Source: Microbacteriaceae bacterium
Lineage (GTDB): Bacteria; Actinomycetota; Actinomycetes; Actinomycetales; Microbacteriaceae
Assembly: GCA_025464995.1 (NCBI GenBank)
Contig: JAODMO010000005.1
Location: 1 to 61,795, forward strand
Reading direction: 5' to 3'
Length of the DNA: 61,795 nucleotides
Positions 1 through 7,040 of this stretch are shown here, piece by piece. The notes beneath the pieces were generated by a model, which saw nothing but the letters and a program-made list of their open reading frames with translations, searched no databases and was not told where the DNA came from. Positions within the stretch are counted from its first letter, which is position 1. Each line of letters starts with the position of its first letter. Made by a program: the position numbers and the translations under genes.

Positions 1-535
1 GAGCGGGGCGGTCGCGCCGAGCCACCTGCCGCTCTTGTCGCGGCCTGTCGACCGACAGCCCGCGGTCTTCGACGTTCGTGATGAGTGTGTCCAGTCGCCG
101 GGGGTTCGCTCCGCGATGCTGGCGACATCGAGCGCCTCCCGCGCGAGGTCTTGCACGATGTTGCCGCGCTCGACACGCAGCACCGTCGCGGCGTAGGGCT
201 CGACGGAGTTCCAGCTGTTGAATGCGGGGTCGAGTGCGCTGGCCACGCCCGAGGTGAGCGTCATCGACCGGATGACGAGCACGAAGTTCTCCGGAAGCTG
301 CAACGGAAGGGAACGCACCAGCTCGCCGAACTGCGCCGCGAAGGTGCGGAACTCACGGGGTCGACCTCGCGGGGCTCGGCGAAGCCCATGCCGCCGAACC
401 GCGCGAACGTTGCCGTCATGGCTCGCTCGAGCTCGACCGTGTCGGACGACGACAGCAGCCCCCGACGTCGCGCATGGCGTCCCTCGCGCCGGACCTGCCC
501 GAGATGCGAACACAGCCGTCGGCGGAGCGCGCGGC
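1..535 (-). pseudogene. AarF/ABC1/UbiB kinase-like gene, C-terminal part, frameshifted
   Basis: Read on the minus strand, successive segments in different frames spell the end of an AarF/UbiB (ABC1) kinase: MRDVGG, then SSSDTVELERAM with ARFGGMGFAEPREVDP, then REFRTFAAQFGELVRSLP and LPENFVLVIRSMTLTSG, then SALDPAFNSWNSVEPYA. The frame changes at G/C homopolymers near 459-463, 358-361 and 100-104. The kinase core expected upstream is absent; a different small frame sits there. The gene runs off the left edge. Family members are putative atypical kinases linked to lipid or quinone metabolism. This is either a decaying gene or one damaged by homopolymer indels in the assembly; the family call is firm, the cause is not. 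Confidence 0.6.
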
Positions 536-542
536 GGGCGGG

Positions 543-719
543 TCAGCTCCGTCGGAGGATGCGTCGGATTCGGGCCCCGATGCGGTCCGTCCACTCGTCG
601 GTGAACTCGTTCGACAGGCGCAGCGCCTCGGCTCCCGGGTCTGCACCGTTCGCTATCGCCCGGATCGCTCCTTCGGCGCGCCGTCGGCGCTCGTCCGCGT
701 TCTCATCGGGAGTGGCCAT
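543..719 (-). CDS. Small charged hypothetical protein (58 aa)
   Basis: A 58-residue frame starts at an ATG (MATPDENADERRRRAEG) and ends in an arginine-rich tail (RRILRRS). It has no signal peptide, membrane segment or motif that I recognise; the composition suggests a short helical basic/acidic protein. It lies just upstream, on the same strand, of the broken AarF-like gene and may be a separate small gene or what remains of that gene's 5' end. No clear ribosome binding site was seen. It is listed because start, stop and composition are coherent, but it could be spurious. Confidence 0.35.
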   Translation of the reverse strand: MATPDENADERRRRAEGAIRAIANGADPGAEALRLSNEFTDEWTDRIGARIRRILRRS

Positions 720-767
720 CCATCCACGCTAACAGCGTCGTGCGCCTCGATCCCCCGGCGGGGGCTC

Positions 768-1046
768 CTAGGCGGACCGGAGGGACGCGAGCACGTGGGT
801 GGTCGCATCCGATCGCGGCACACCGACGAAATGGGCGATCGCCTGGTCGAACGTGTCGAAGGAGAACCACTCGAAGCCGTGCCCGATGAGCATCGCCTCG
901 AACATGCCTCGCTTCTGCTCGATGAAGCCGAGGACGCTGAGGGAGTCGTGGCACGGGAGGGCCGAATCGGATACGCGCCACTCCCGGGCCGAGAGGGCGT
1001 AGATCGTCAGGTCTCCTCGCTGAACCCGTGACGTTGCGTCATCCAT
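768..1046 (-). CDS. Small hypothetical protein (92 aa), Microbacteriaceae-type
   Basis: The 92-residue product (MDDATSRVQRGDLTIYALSA..., ending ATTHVLASLRSA) is soluble, with an aromatic-rich middle (GFEWFSFDTFDQAIAHF). It resembles short actinobacterial proteins of unknown function that I associate with Microbacteriaceae, from memory only. The ATG at 1046 is preferred over the ATG at 1052 because the purine run GGGGAGGG abuts 1052 but lies about 6 nt upstream of 1046, the normal distance. It is alone on the minus strand between other small genes. No function can be assigned. Confidence 0.6.
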   Translation of the reverse strand: MDDATSRVQRGDLTIYALSAREWRVSDSALPCHDSLSVLGFIEQKRGMFEAMLIGHGFEWFSFDTFDQAIAHFVGVPRSDATTHVLASLRSA

Positions 1047-1129
1047 GTCCATCCCTCCCCTGTGCGGTGGCTCCGGTTCGTCCACTGCCTCGTACGGGAA
1101 GTCAATACCCGAGTATGAATAATGCAAAC

Positions 1130-1156
1130 GCCCTTGCCAGCGGCTCTGCAAAGGGC
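1130..1156. terminator. Imperfect hairpin between two divergent small genes
   Basis: GCCCTTGC and GCAAAGGGC pair with one bulged base around a 10-nt loop. It lies between the minus-strand 92-aa gene and the plus-strand 124-aa gene, so it is not at the end of either; it may be a leftover terminator or part of the 124-aa gene's leader. Confidence 0.3.
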
Positions 1157-1238
1157 TAGCGAGTCGGCGTCGCCCCTATACGGCGAAGGCGCCGAAAAGG
1201 CAACTCCAACCCCTCCCCGCGACGGGGGCGATTACGGT

Positions 1239-1613
1239 ATGCGCATGATGCATCTCACCTACGCAGAGAAGAGCCTCCTCGTCGGCGACGAGGTCGCCGC
1301 TCTCGTCATCGAGTACGCCGCAGCGCTCGCGCGAACGGGCGGCGCGGACACCGTGAAGATTGTTGCGTACGGTGCAGACTCCGACAAAGTCACGGCGTTG
1401 TTGCTGCTTGACTCGGGGACACCACTCATGGGGGAGTCAACGCACACCGACATGCCCGAGCCCGACAACGCCGAGGCGATCGCCTACGTCCGTGAGGGGC
1501 TCGCCAGGCTCGCCTCGCCCCCCGCCGCGCAACCCGTTGCACTGGAGCACAACCCGATGTCAGCGTATGAACACGAGTTTGACAACGACTCGGCCCTCCC
1601 CCCTAACGCATAG
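1239..1613 (+). CDS. Small hypothetical protein (124 aa)
   Basis: The product starts MRMMHLTYAEKSLLVGDEVA and has alternating strand/helix character with a conserved-looking PEPDNAEAIAYVREGLARL near residue 80. I recall similar short uncharacterised proteins (HLTY...KSLLVGD...PEPDN) in Microbacteriaceae, a memory not checked by search. The frame is open further upstream, but that part has poor composition; ATG 1239 begins the protein-like portion and has GGGGGCG about 8 nt upstream. The last 30 or so residues are low-complexity and may be a variable tail. Function unknown. Confidence 0.6.
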   Translation: MRMMHLTYAEKSLLVGDEVAALVIEYAAALARTGGADTVKIVAYGADSDKVTALLLLDSGTPLMGESTHTDMPEPDNAEAIAYVREGLARLASPPAAQPVALEHNPMSAYEHEFDNDSALPPNA

Positions 1614-1715
1614 GCGGCCAGTCCGAATACCGCCTGCTTTCGCGATATAGAGTGAATTCATCCGCTACTCGAGTCGGCTCATTTGACCGCTCCCACGAAC
1701 GAGAGCAGTAAGACA

Positions 1716-2054
1716 ATGGGCAAGCTCCTGTACAGCAGTGCCGCCATGGAGATCGGTTTCGATGATCGAGCCCTGGCGCACCTCCAACTCGTCATCGGCG
1801 CGAAGCTGAGGCGAGGGGAGAAGTTCTTCTTCTCCTGGCAAGACAACATCGCCGTCGGCAGCGGCAGGTCGTCGATCTGGCTAGAACCGTCGATCCCGCT
1901 CTACTTCAAGTTCTCCGGCTCCAAGCAGGTCGCCATCAACAGGGAATGGATCGAGGCGCTGTCGGCGTCGGCGAACTCGTCAACCGGGCTCACCTTCCTC
2001 CCGGAGCCCGGCGCCACGCAGAACCCGACGCCCCTTCCGCACAGTCGCGTCTAG
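1716..2054 (+). CDS. DUF7882 family protein
   Basis: The 112-residue product carries MGKLLYSSAAMEIGFDDRAL, then IGAKLRRGEKFFFSW, then GSGRSSIWLEPSIPLYF and NREWIEAL. This pattern (LRRGE.FFFSW plus GRSSIWL) marks the DUF7882 family, small actinobacterial proteins common in Microbacteriaceae and of unknown function. A TTG 33 nt upstream is in frame, but the family normally begins at MGKL, so ATG 1716 is chosen; a weak GAG-type ribosome binding site lies before it. It has no membrane segment. It forms a tandem of small proteins with the preceding 124-aa gene. Confidence 0.7.
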   Translation: MGKLLYSSAAMEIGFDDRALAHLQLVIGAKLRRGEKFFFSWQDNIAVGSGRSSIWLEPSIPLYFKFSGSKQVAINREWIEALSASANSSTGLTFLPEPGATQNPTPLPHSRV

Positions 2055-2300
2055 TCGCGGGCACGAAAGCACCTCCCGACGGCGCAGCCTGCGTTCCGCC
2101 CCCGTGACGCCGGCCATCCGGGCGATGGGTGGCGAACGGGAGTTCTCGTCTGCGGAGAGCATCGGCCCCACCGTGCGCCTCGCCGTGCGGCACGTGGGCG
2201 GCTGGCCGGTCGACACCGTCACACCGGGCTCGACGTTCCTGGTCCGCAGACGGTCGCCGAATGGGGCGGTGCGAGCTGCCCATCGCGCACCCGTTCGTGA

Positions 2301-2471
2301 GCCGGTCAGCGCCCCGCTGACCGGGGTGGGTCGCATCGCCTCGTCAGCGGTACACGTGACATCACGCACTTCCACCAGCGCGTTAACATGCTGCACGTCT
2401 ATCCGCTGCTGCCCATCCCCGAGGGCGCGGAGGCACGGGCGGCCATCAGGGCGGTGCTCGCCCGCGACTGA
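2301..2471 (+). pseudogene. Possible C-terminal fragment of an unrecognised protein
   Basis: This frame, open from 2301 to a TGA at 2469-2471, reads LVSGTRDITHFHQRVNMLHV and then YPLLPIPEGAEARAAIRAVL. It looks like the end of a real protein but has no start codon or ribosome binding site. It ends one base from the stop codon of the convergent permease gene. The rest of 2055-2300 has no convincing gene on either strand; the long frames there have shadow-like arginine/serine composition. I do not recognise the family, and chance cannot be excluded. Confidence 0.25.
2302..2324. terminator. Perfect 10-bp hairpin downstream of the sugar ABC operon
   Basis: CCGGTCAGCG, a CCC loop and CGCTGACCGG form a perfect stem-loop. 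It lies about 150 nt beyond the stop codon of the minus-strand permease gene, with no U-tract. It is a plausible terminator for that operon; the symmetry would also suit a protein-binding site. Confidence 0.45.
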
Positions 2472-2472
2472 G

Positions 2473-3384
2473 CTAGCCCTTCTCGCCACCCTCGGTGGTG
2501 TTCATGATCCGCCGCTGGAAGATGAAGAAGATGACGGCGACCGGGATTGTCATGAGCACGGCCGAGGCGAGTACGAGGGGGTACTGGTTGCCCGACCCAA
2601 GCTGCCCCGACACCAGCGACGCAACACCGGTCGTCAGGGTGTTGAGGTCGGCGTCCTGTTTGGAGATCACGAAGTGCGCGTACTCGTTCCACGATCCTTG
2701 GAAGCTCAAGATGAACAGTGTGACGACGGCCGGGCGCGCCATGGGCAGCACGATGGTCCAGAACGTGCGGAAGATGCCGGCGCCGTCGATGCGGGCCGCC
2801 TCCTCGACGCTCACGGGAATCGACTCGAAGAACTGCTTCATGATGAAGATGCCACCGGCATCGATGATGAGCGGGATGATCATCCCCCCGTAGGTGTTGA
2901 ACAGCCCGAGCTCCTTCAGGATGAGGAACCGCGGGATGAGCAGCACCACGGATGGCACGGCCATGACGCCGATGAGGGCCGCGAAGATCACCCCGCGGCC
3001 GCGGAAGCGGAGCCGCGAGAGGGCGTAGGCGGCGAGCGAGTCGAAGAAGACCCGGCCGAGCGTGACGCAGAGCGTGATGATCGTCGAGTTCATGGTCCAC
3101 AGCGGCAGCGGGACGTCGGTGAAGAGACGCTCGTACGCGGCGGACGACCAGGTCGACGGGATGAGCGAGAGCGGGTTGCTTGTGGCGTCCGCGTCGGTCT
3201 TGAAGCTGCCGGAGATGGAGATGAGGAACGGGTAGATGTACACGAGCGCGAGGATGACGAGCAGCAGGTAGCCCAGGATCGATGTCGTGCGCAGTCTGGC
3301 CGAGATGCCTCGCCGCGGCGTGGATGGTGCCGGCTGCGCCATCCGCTCGCCGTCGACGACGGTCTCGCCGAGGAGGGCGGTCAT
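2473..3384 (-). CDS. Carbohydrate ABC transporter permease (MalG-type)
   Basis: This 303-residue inner-membrane permease has six predicted membrane segments, the first near residues 35-60, and the ABC ATPase-docking EAA loop EEAARIDGAGIFRTFW near residues 195-210. It matches the MalG/CUT1 group that imports oligosaccharides with a lipoprotein receptor. It is the last gene of a LacI - receptor - permease - permease operon and overlaps the preceding permease by 4 bp, so the two are probably translationally coupled. No ATPase gene is present; actinobacterial CUT1 systems often share a distant MsiK-type ATPase. Substrate is unknown; an alpha-glucan-derived sugar fits the neighbour. Confidence 0.9.
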   Translation of the reverse strand: MTALLGETVVDGERMAQPAPSTPRRGISARLRTTSILGYLLLVILALVYIYPFLISISGSFKTDADATSNPLSLIPSTWSSAAYERLFTDVPLPLWTMNSTIITLCVTLGRVFFDSLAAYALSRLRFRGRGVIFAALIGVMAVPSVVLLIPRFLILKELGLFNTYGGMIIPLIIDAGGIFIMKQFFESIPVSVEEAARIDGAGIFRTFWTIVLPMARPAVVTLFILSFQGSWNEYAHFVISKQDADLNTLTTGVASLVSGQLGSGNQYPLVLASAVLMTIPVAVIFFIFQRRIMNTTEGGEKG

Positions 3385-4472
3385 CGCGCCACCGCCTTCT
3401 CGGCGTCGGCGTGCAGTCTCGCCTCGGCGCGACGCACGAGCTTCTCGGCCCGCTTGCCGACGTCACGATCGCGCAGGATGAGCCGCTGCAGGAGCGTCAG
3501 TGACACGATGATGACGAACAGGATGAACGAGATGGCGGCACCCTGGCCCCACTTCAGCCCCTCGAACGAGACGTCGTAGGCGAGGTAGGCCGGCGTGAGG
3601 AGCGTCTTGCCGGGCGAACCGCCGCCAGTGAGCGAGACCTGGTCGAAGAGCTGCCACGTGCCGATGAGCCCGAGGGTGAGCACCGTGAAGAGCGTCGGCT
3701 TCAGCATGGGCAGGGTGACGGACGAGAACTTGCGCCATGGCCCTGCGCCGTCCATGAGGGCCGCTTCGTCGATCTCCGCGCCGATGTTCTGCAGCGCGGC
3801 GAGGAAGAGCAGCATGAACGTGCCCGACGTCGTGAAGACGGCGAGCACGATGAGCGTCACCATCGCGACCGACGGCCCGGAGAGCCACTCCCACCAGCTG
3901 ATCCCGAGCGGGCCCTGGGCGGCGAGGGCCGGGGGAGCCGAGGTGACTCCGGCCGTCGCGAGCAGGTTGTGGATGACTCCGCTGGGGTCTTTGAACCAGT
4001 TCGGTCCGTTGATGCCGAACCACTGCAGGATCGAGTTGACCGCGCCCGAGGCCGTGAAGAGGAAGAGGAAGATCGACGTGATGGCGATCGAGCTCGTGAC
4101 CGAGGGGAAGTAGAACGCCGTGCGGAAGATGCCGCGACCGCGCAGCACCCGGCGGTTGACCTGCACCGCGAGGAAGAGCGCGAGCGCGGTCTGGAGCGGC
4201 ACGACGAGCAGCACGTAGTACCCGTTGTTGCGGATGGAGGTGCCGAAGTCGCTCTTGCTGAGCCCGTCGTCGATGAGCACCTTCTCGTAGTTGGTCGTGC
4301 CGACGAGTGAGGAGTTGCCGAGGGGTGAGCCGAGACCGTTCCAATTGCTGAAGCTCACGTACAGGGCGAGCGCGATCGGCACCACGAGGAAGAGCCCGAT
4401 GACCAGGATCGCCGGGCTCACGAAGAGCCAGCCGTACTTCGCCTCACCCGATCGGATATTGCGTGTGCGCAT
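3381..4472 (-). CDS. Carbohydrate ABC transporter permease (MalF-type)
   Basis: This 363-residue permease opens with the basic stretch MRTRNIRSGEAKYGW before its first membrane segment, has a long periplasmic loop (residues ~50-150) typical of MalF partners, and carries the EAA loop DEAALMDGAGPWRKFS near residue 265. ATG 4472 is preferred over an in-frame GTG at 4487, because GGAGG sits 8 nt upstream of the ATG and the GTG lies inside a hairpin stem. It pairs with the downstream MalG-type permease to form the transmembrane channel. Confidence 0.88.
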   Translation of the reverse strand: MRTRNIRSGEAKYGWLFVSPAILVIGLFLVVPIALALYVSFSNWNGLGSPLGNSSLVGTTNYEKVLIDDGLSKSDFGTSIRNNGYYVLLVVPLQTALALFLAVQVNRRVLRGRGIFRTAFYFPSVTSSIAITSIFLFLFTASGAVNSILQWFGINGPNWFKDPSGVIHNLLATAGVTSAPPALAAQGPLGISWWEWLSGPSVAMVTLIVLAVFTTSGTFMLLFLAALQNIGAEIDEAALMDGAGPWRKFSSVTLPMLKPTLFTVLTLGLIGTWQLFDQVSLTGGGSPGKTLLTPAYLAYDVSFEGLKWGQGAAISFILFVIIVSLTLLQRLILRDRDVGKRAEKLVRRAEARLHADAEKAVAR

Positions 4473-4486
4473 GGTGCCGTCCTCCA

Positions 4487-4519
4487 CGGGAGCGGGCGGC
4501 GCGCTGCCGCCCGCTCCCG
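4487..4519 (-). terminator. Perfect 14-bp hairpin between receptor and permease genes
   Basis: CGGGAGCGGGCGGC pairs perfectly with GCCGCCCGCTCCCG around a 5-nt loop, in the 53-nt gap after the substrate-binding-protein gene. It has no U-tract. Position and stability suggest a partial terminator or 3' mRNA stabiliser that leaves more receptor than permease message. Confidence 0.6.
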
Positions 4520-4525
4520 GCTGGG

Positions 4526-5755
4526 TTAGTTGCCGTTCGCCTCGTCGAGAGACGCCTGCAGGCTGGTCTGGAACGAGGACAGGATCTCCTTGGCGTCGCC
4601 GCCGATGAGGGTCTCCAATTTCGAGTTGAAGTCGGTGATGGCGGATGCCGAGCCGGCGAAGTTCACCGGGCTCACCGCGTAGTCGGCACTAGCGACGAAC
4701 GACGCGTTCTCCGGGTACTTCTCGGCGAACAGCGCGGCGGCCGACTCGGTCGACGGGATGACGCCGAAGGCGTCTGCGGCGGCCATCTGCTGCTCGTCCG
4801 ACGTCAGGTACTCGACGAGCGACGTCGCCTTGTCGGCCGTGTCGGAGTTCTGCGGGACGCCCCAGCAGTTCGTGAACGTGAACGTCGACTTGCCGCCCGG
4901 TCCCTCGGGCAGCTCGAATGCCGAGTAGTTCGTGTCGGGGTAGTCGGTGGCGATGCCCTTGATCCACGGGCCCTCGATCACCATCGCTGCCTTGCCCGCG
5001 CCGAGCGCCTCGCCGGCCCAGCCGGCGTCGAGCTCAGACGGGAAGCGCAGCGAACCGTCGGTGTGCAGCTTCTGGATGAACTCGAGCCCGGCGACGTTCT
5101 CGGGGGTGTCGGCGGTGACGGTCTTGCCGTTTTCGCTGACCAGCTCGCCGCCGGCCTGGTTCATGAAGGCACCGGCTCGCGCGTACTCGAGGCCGAACGA
5201 CAGCCCGACCTGGGTCGGGGTCGTGAGCTTCTGCGCAGCGCTCTCGAGCGAGGCCCAGTCGGTGGGCACGTCGGCGTCGGTGAGCCCGGCCGCGGCCCAG
5301 GCGTCCGTGTTGATGATGAGTCCGAGGGTCGAGAAGTCCTTGGGTGCGCAGGTGAACGCACCGTCGTACGTGAACGTGTCGCGCAGCTCGGGATAGAAGG
5401 CGTCGGCGTTGCCGAGGTTTTCCGCGTACGCGTCAAGGTACCCGTTGCTCGCGTAGGTCTGGAACTGGTCCCAGCCCATATAGAAGAGGTCGGGGGCGGC
5501 GTCGCCCGCGAAGCCCTGGCTGAGCTGCTGGTTGAGGTCGCTCGCGACGACGACCTCGGCGGTCGTGTCGTTGTCGGCTGCCCAGGCGTCGACGGCTGCC
5601 TTCACCGACTTCGTCTCGGCGTCACCGGACGACCCGATGAGCACCGTGAGCTTCTTCGCGTCGCCTCCGCCCGATCCGCCGCCCGCGGAGCATCCGCCGA
5701 GCGACGCGGCCAGGCCGAGAGCGAGGGCTGCTGCGGCCCATGCTTTCTTGTTCAT
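4526..5755 (-). CDS. Sugar ABC transporter substrate-binding lipoprotein
   Basis: The 409-residue product has a lipoprotein signal (MNKKAW, hydrophobic stretch, lipobox LGGC with Cys22) and a Gly/Ser-rich linker. The body is an extracellular solute-binding protein family 1 (CUT1 receptor), with the typical PDLFYMGWDQF near residue 90 and GKAAMVIEGPW near residue 265. It would be tethered to the outer face of the membrane and deliver a sugar to the two downstream permeases. The start overlaps the LacI stop codon by 4 bp and is preceded by AAAGGA 8 nt upstream. The ligand cannot be read from the sequence. Confidence 0.9.
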   Translation of the reverse strand: MNKKAWAAAALALGLAASLGGCSAGGGSGGGDAKKLTVLIGSSGDAETKSVKAAVDAWAADNDTTAEVVVASDLNQQLSQGFAGDAAPDLFYMGWDQFQTYASNGYLDAYAENLGNADAFYPELRDTFTYDGAFTCAPKDFSTLGLIINTDAWAAAGLTDADVPTDWASLESAAQKLTTPTQVGLSFGLEYARAGAFMNQAGGELVSENGKTVTADTPENVAGLEFIQKLHTDGSLRFPSELDAGWAGEALGAGKAAMVIEGPWIKGIATDYPDTNYSAFELPEGPGGKSTFTFTNCWGVPQNSDTADKATSLVEYLTSDEQQMAAADAFGVIPSTESAAALFAEKYPENASFVASADYAVSPVNFAGSASAITDFNSKLETLIGGDAKEILSSFQTSLQASLDEANGN

Positions 5756-6858
5756 TCTGTTTCCTTTCGATCGAGAGAGTCGACGTCGGTGCCGGCCACT
5801 CCGGTGGGGTCATGAAGCGGGAGACTCTGTGGATCGCGCACGACGAGCGACGGTGCGATGAGCCGGTGGGATGCGCCGGGCTGCTCCCCGTTCGGAAGCA
5901 CGCTGTTGCCGTCGGGCCCGAGGAGGAGGTCGAGCGCGCCCGCCGCCGCCTCGCCTAGCCGCTGCTCGATGCTCGACATGCCGAGGGCCGCCGCGACCGG
6001 GGTGTTGTCGAAGCCGATGACCGGCAGTTGCCGACGACCGGCGGATGCCGCGGCGATCATGGCGCCGAGGGCGAGCGTGTCGCTCGCGCACACCATGGCC
6101 TGCAGGTCGGGACGGCCGGCGAGGAGGGCCGTGGCCGCGCCGGTCGCTTCGGGCACGCCGTCGTGCGTCTCGGAGGCGAGGCGGGCCAGGTCGGCGTCGC
6201 TGCATCCGAGTCGCTCGCGCATGGCGTCGGCCCAGCCGCTCCGTCGATCGCCGCCCGTTCCGCCGGCACCCGGCCAGCCGACCCACGCGATCGCGGTCGC
6301 GCCTCGCTCGATGAGATGCACGGTGGCGTCGTAGACACCCAGACGTCCGTCGATGTCGACCCAGCGGTGGTGCGGTGCGTCCATGTCGTCGATGCCCCAC
6401 GGTCGGCCGAACGTGACGAAGGGCACGTTGTTGGCGATGAGCCAGCCGGGGCGGGGGTCGTGGTCGAAAGTCGCCGTGAGCACGAAGGCGTCGACGTCGG
6501 CCCCATCGCGTAGTCGTCGGATCTGCTCGATCTCCAGCGCCGGTGTCGCGGCGGTGAACAGCAGCATGCGCAGGCCCCGCGCGTCCGCCTGCTCGGTCAC
6601 GGCGTGCAGGAAACGGTCGAGAACGGCGCCGGAGATGCCGTTGAGCTGCGGATCGAGCCGGATGCCGATGGTCGCCGACTTGCGTTGCCGCAGGCGGCGG
6701 GCGGAGAGGTTCGGGCGGTAGCCCAACTGGGCGATGGCCGCCTCGACCCGCGCACGCGTGACCGGCTTCACTATGGCCGGGCTGTTGAGCACGTTCGACA
6801 CCGTCTGCCGCGAGACCTGGGCCGAGCGGGCGACGTCTTCGACCGTTGGCAGTTTCAC
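5752..6858 (-). CDS. LacI-family transcriptional regulator
   Basis: This 368-residue regulator has the LacI helix-turn-helix at residues 4-24 (TVEDVARSAQVSRQTVSNVL), the hinge helix near residues 50-60 (SARRLRQRKSATIG) and a periplasmic-binding-protein-like sensor domain (VIGFDNTPVAAALGMSSIEQ near residue 295). The GTG start has AAAGGAGG 4 nt upstream. It is the first gene of the sugar transporter operon and divergent from the debranching enzyme, so it most likely represses both until a sugar binds. Two LacI-type palindromes lie in the intergenic region. Confidence 0.9.
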   Translation of the reverse strand: MKLPTVEDVARSAQVSRQTVSNVLNSPAIVKPVTRARVEAAIAQLGYRPNLSARRLRQRKSATIGIRLDPQLNGISGAVLDRFLHAVTEQADARGLRMLLFTAATPALEIEQIRRLRDGADVDAFVLTATFDHDPRPGWLIANNVPFVTFGRPWGIDDMDAPHHRWVDIDGRLGVYDATVHLIERGATAIAWVGWPGAGGTGGDRRSGWADAMRERLGCSDADLARLASETHDGVPEATGAATALLAGRPDLQAMVCASDTLALGAMIAAASAGRRQLPVIGFDNTPVAAALGMSSIEQRLGEAAAGALDLLLGPDGNSVLPNGEQPGASHRLIAPSLVVRDPQSLPLHDPTGVAGTDVDSLDRKETE

Positions 6859-6881
6859 GCGGCCTCCTTTGGCCTCTCGAC

Positions 6882-6893
6882 TTGATCGTTCAA
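6882..6893. promoter_or_regulatory. Candidate LacI operator 1
   Basis: TTGATCGTTCAA is an imperfect palindrome (TTGATC/GTTCAA), 24 bp upstream of the regulator's start. It shares its TTGATCG core with the second site; both resemble LacI-family operators in having a central CG. Confidence 0.5.
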
Positions 6894-6944
6894 ATTCGGC
6901 GACGAACGCATGTGCCGATCGCTTCTGGCGAAACCGGCCGCTCG

Positions 6945-6958
6945 TTTGATCGATCCAA
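6945..6958. promoter_or_regulatory. Candidate LacI operator 2, over the -35 element
   Basis: TTTGATC-GATCCAA is a palindrome with one mismatch per arm and overlaps the -35 hexamer of the promoter for the divergent debranching gene. Binding here would occlude RNA polymerase. Confidence 0.55.
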
Positions 6959-6974
6959 TTATGGGTGCTACATT
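6946..6974 (+). promoter_or_regulatory. Promoter of the debranching-enzyme gene
   Basis: TTGATC (6946-6951) and TACATT (6969-6974) are separated by 17 bp, a near-consensus vegetative promoter. It sits 66 bp upstream of the ATG at 7041 and is overlapped by operator 2. Confidence 0.55.
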
Positions 6975-7040
6975 ACCCCGAGGTCGACGGATGTCAATGC
7001 CGTCGGGCCAACACCATTCGATGAGGAGTCGTGACCGACC

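Noticed and set aside
2104-3579. 491-codon open frame on the plus strand opposite the sugar permeases
   Set aside because: Its translation is Arg/Glu/Asp-rich without any domain and it lies antisense to two clear permease genes; a high-GC shadow.
4463-5815. 450-codon plus-strand frame opposite the sugar-binding lipoprotein
   Set aside because: Valine/arginine/glutamate-rich shadow of a gene with lipobox and family motifs on the other strand.
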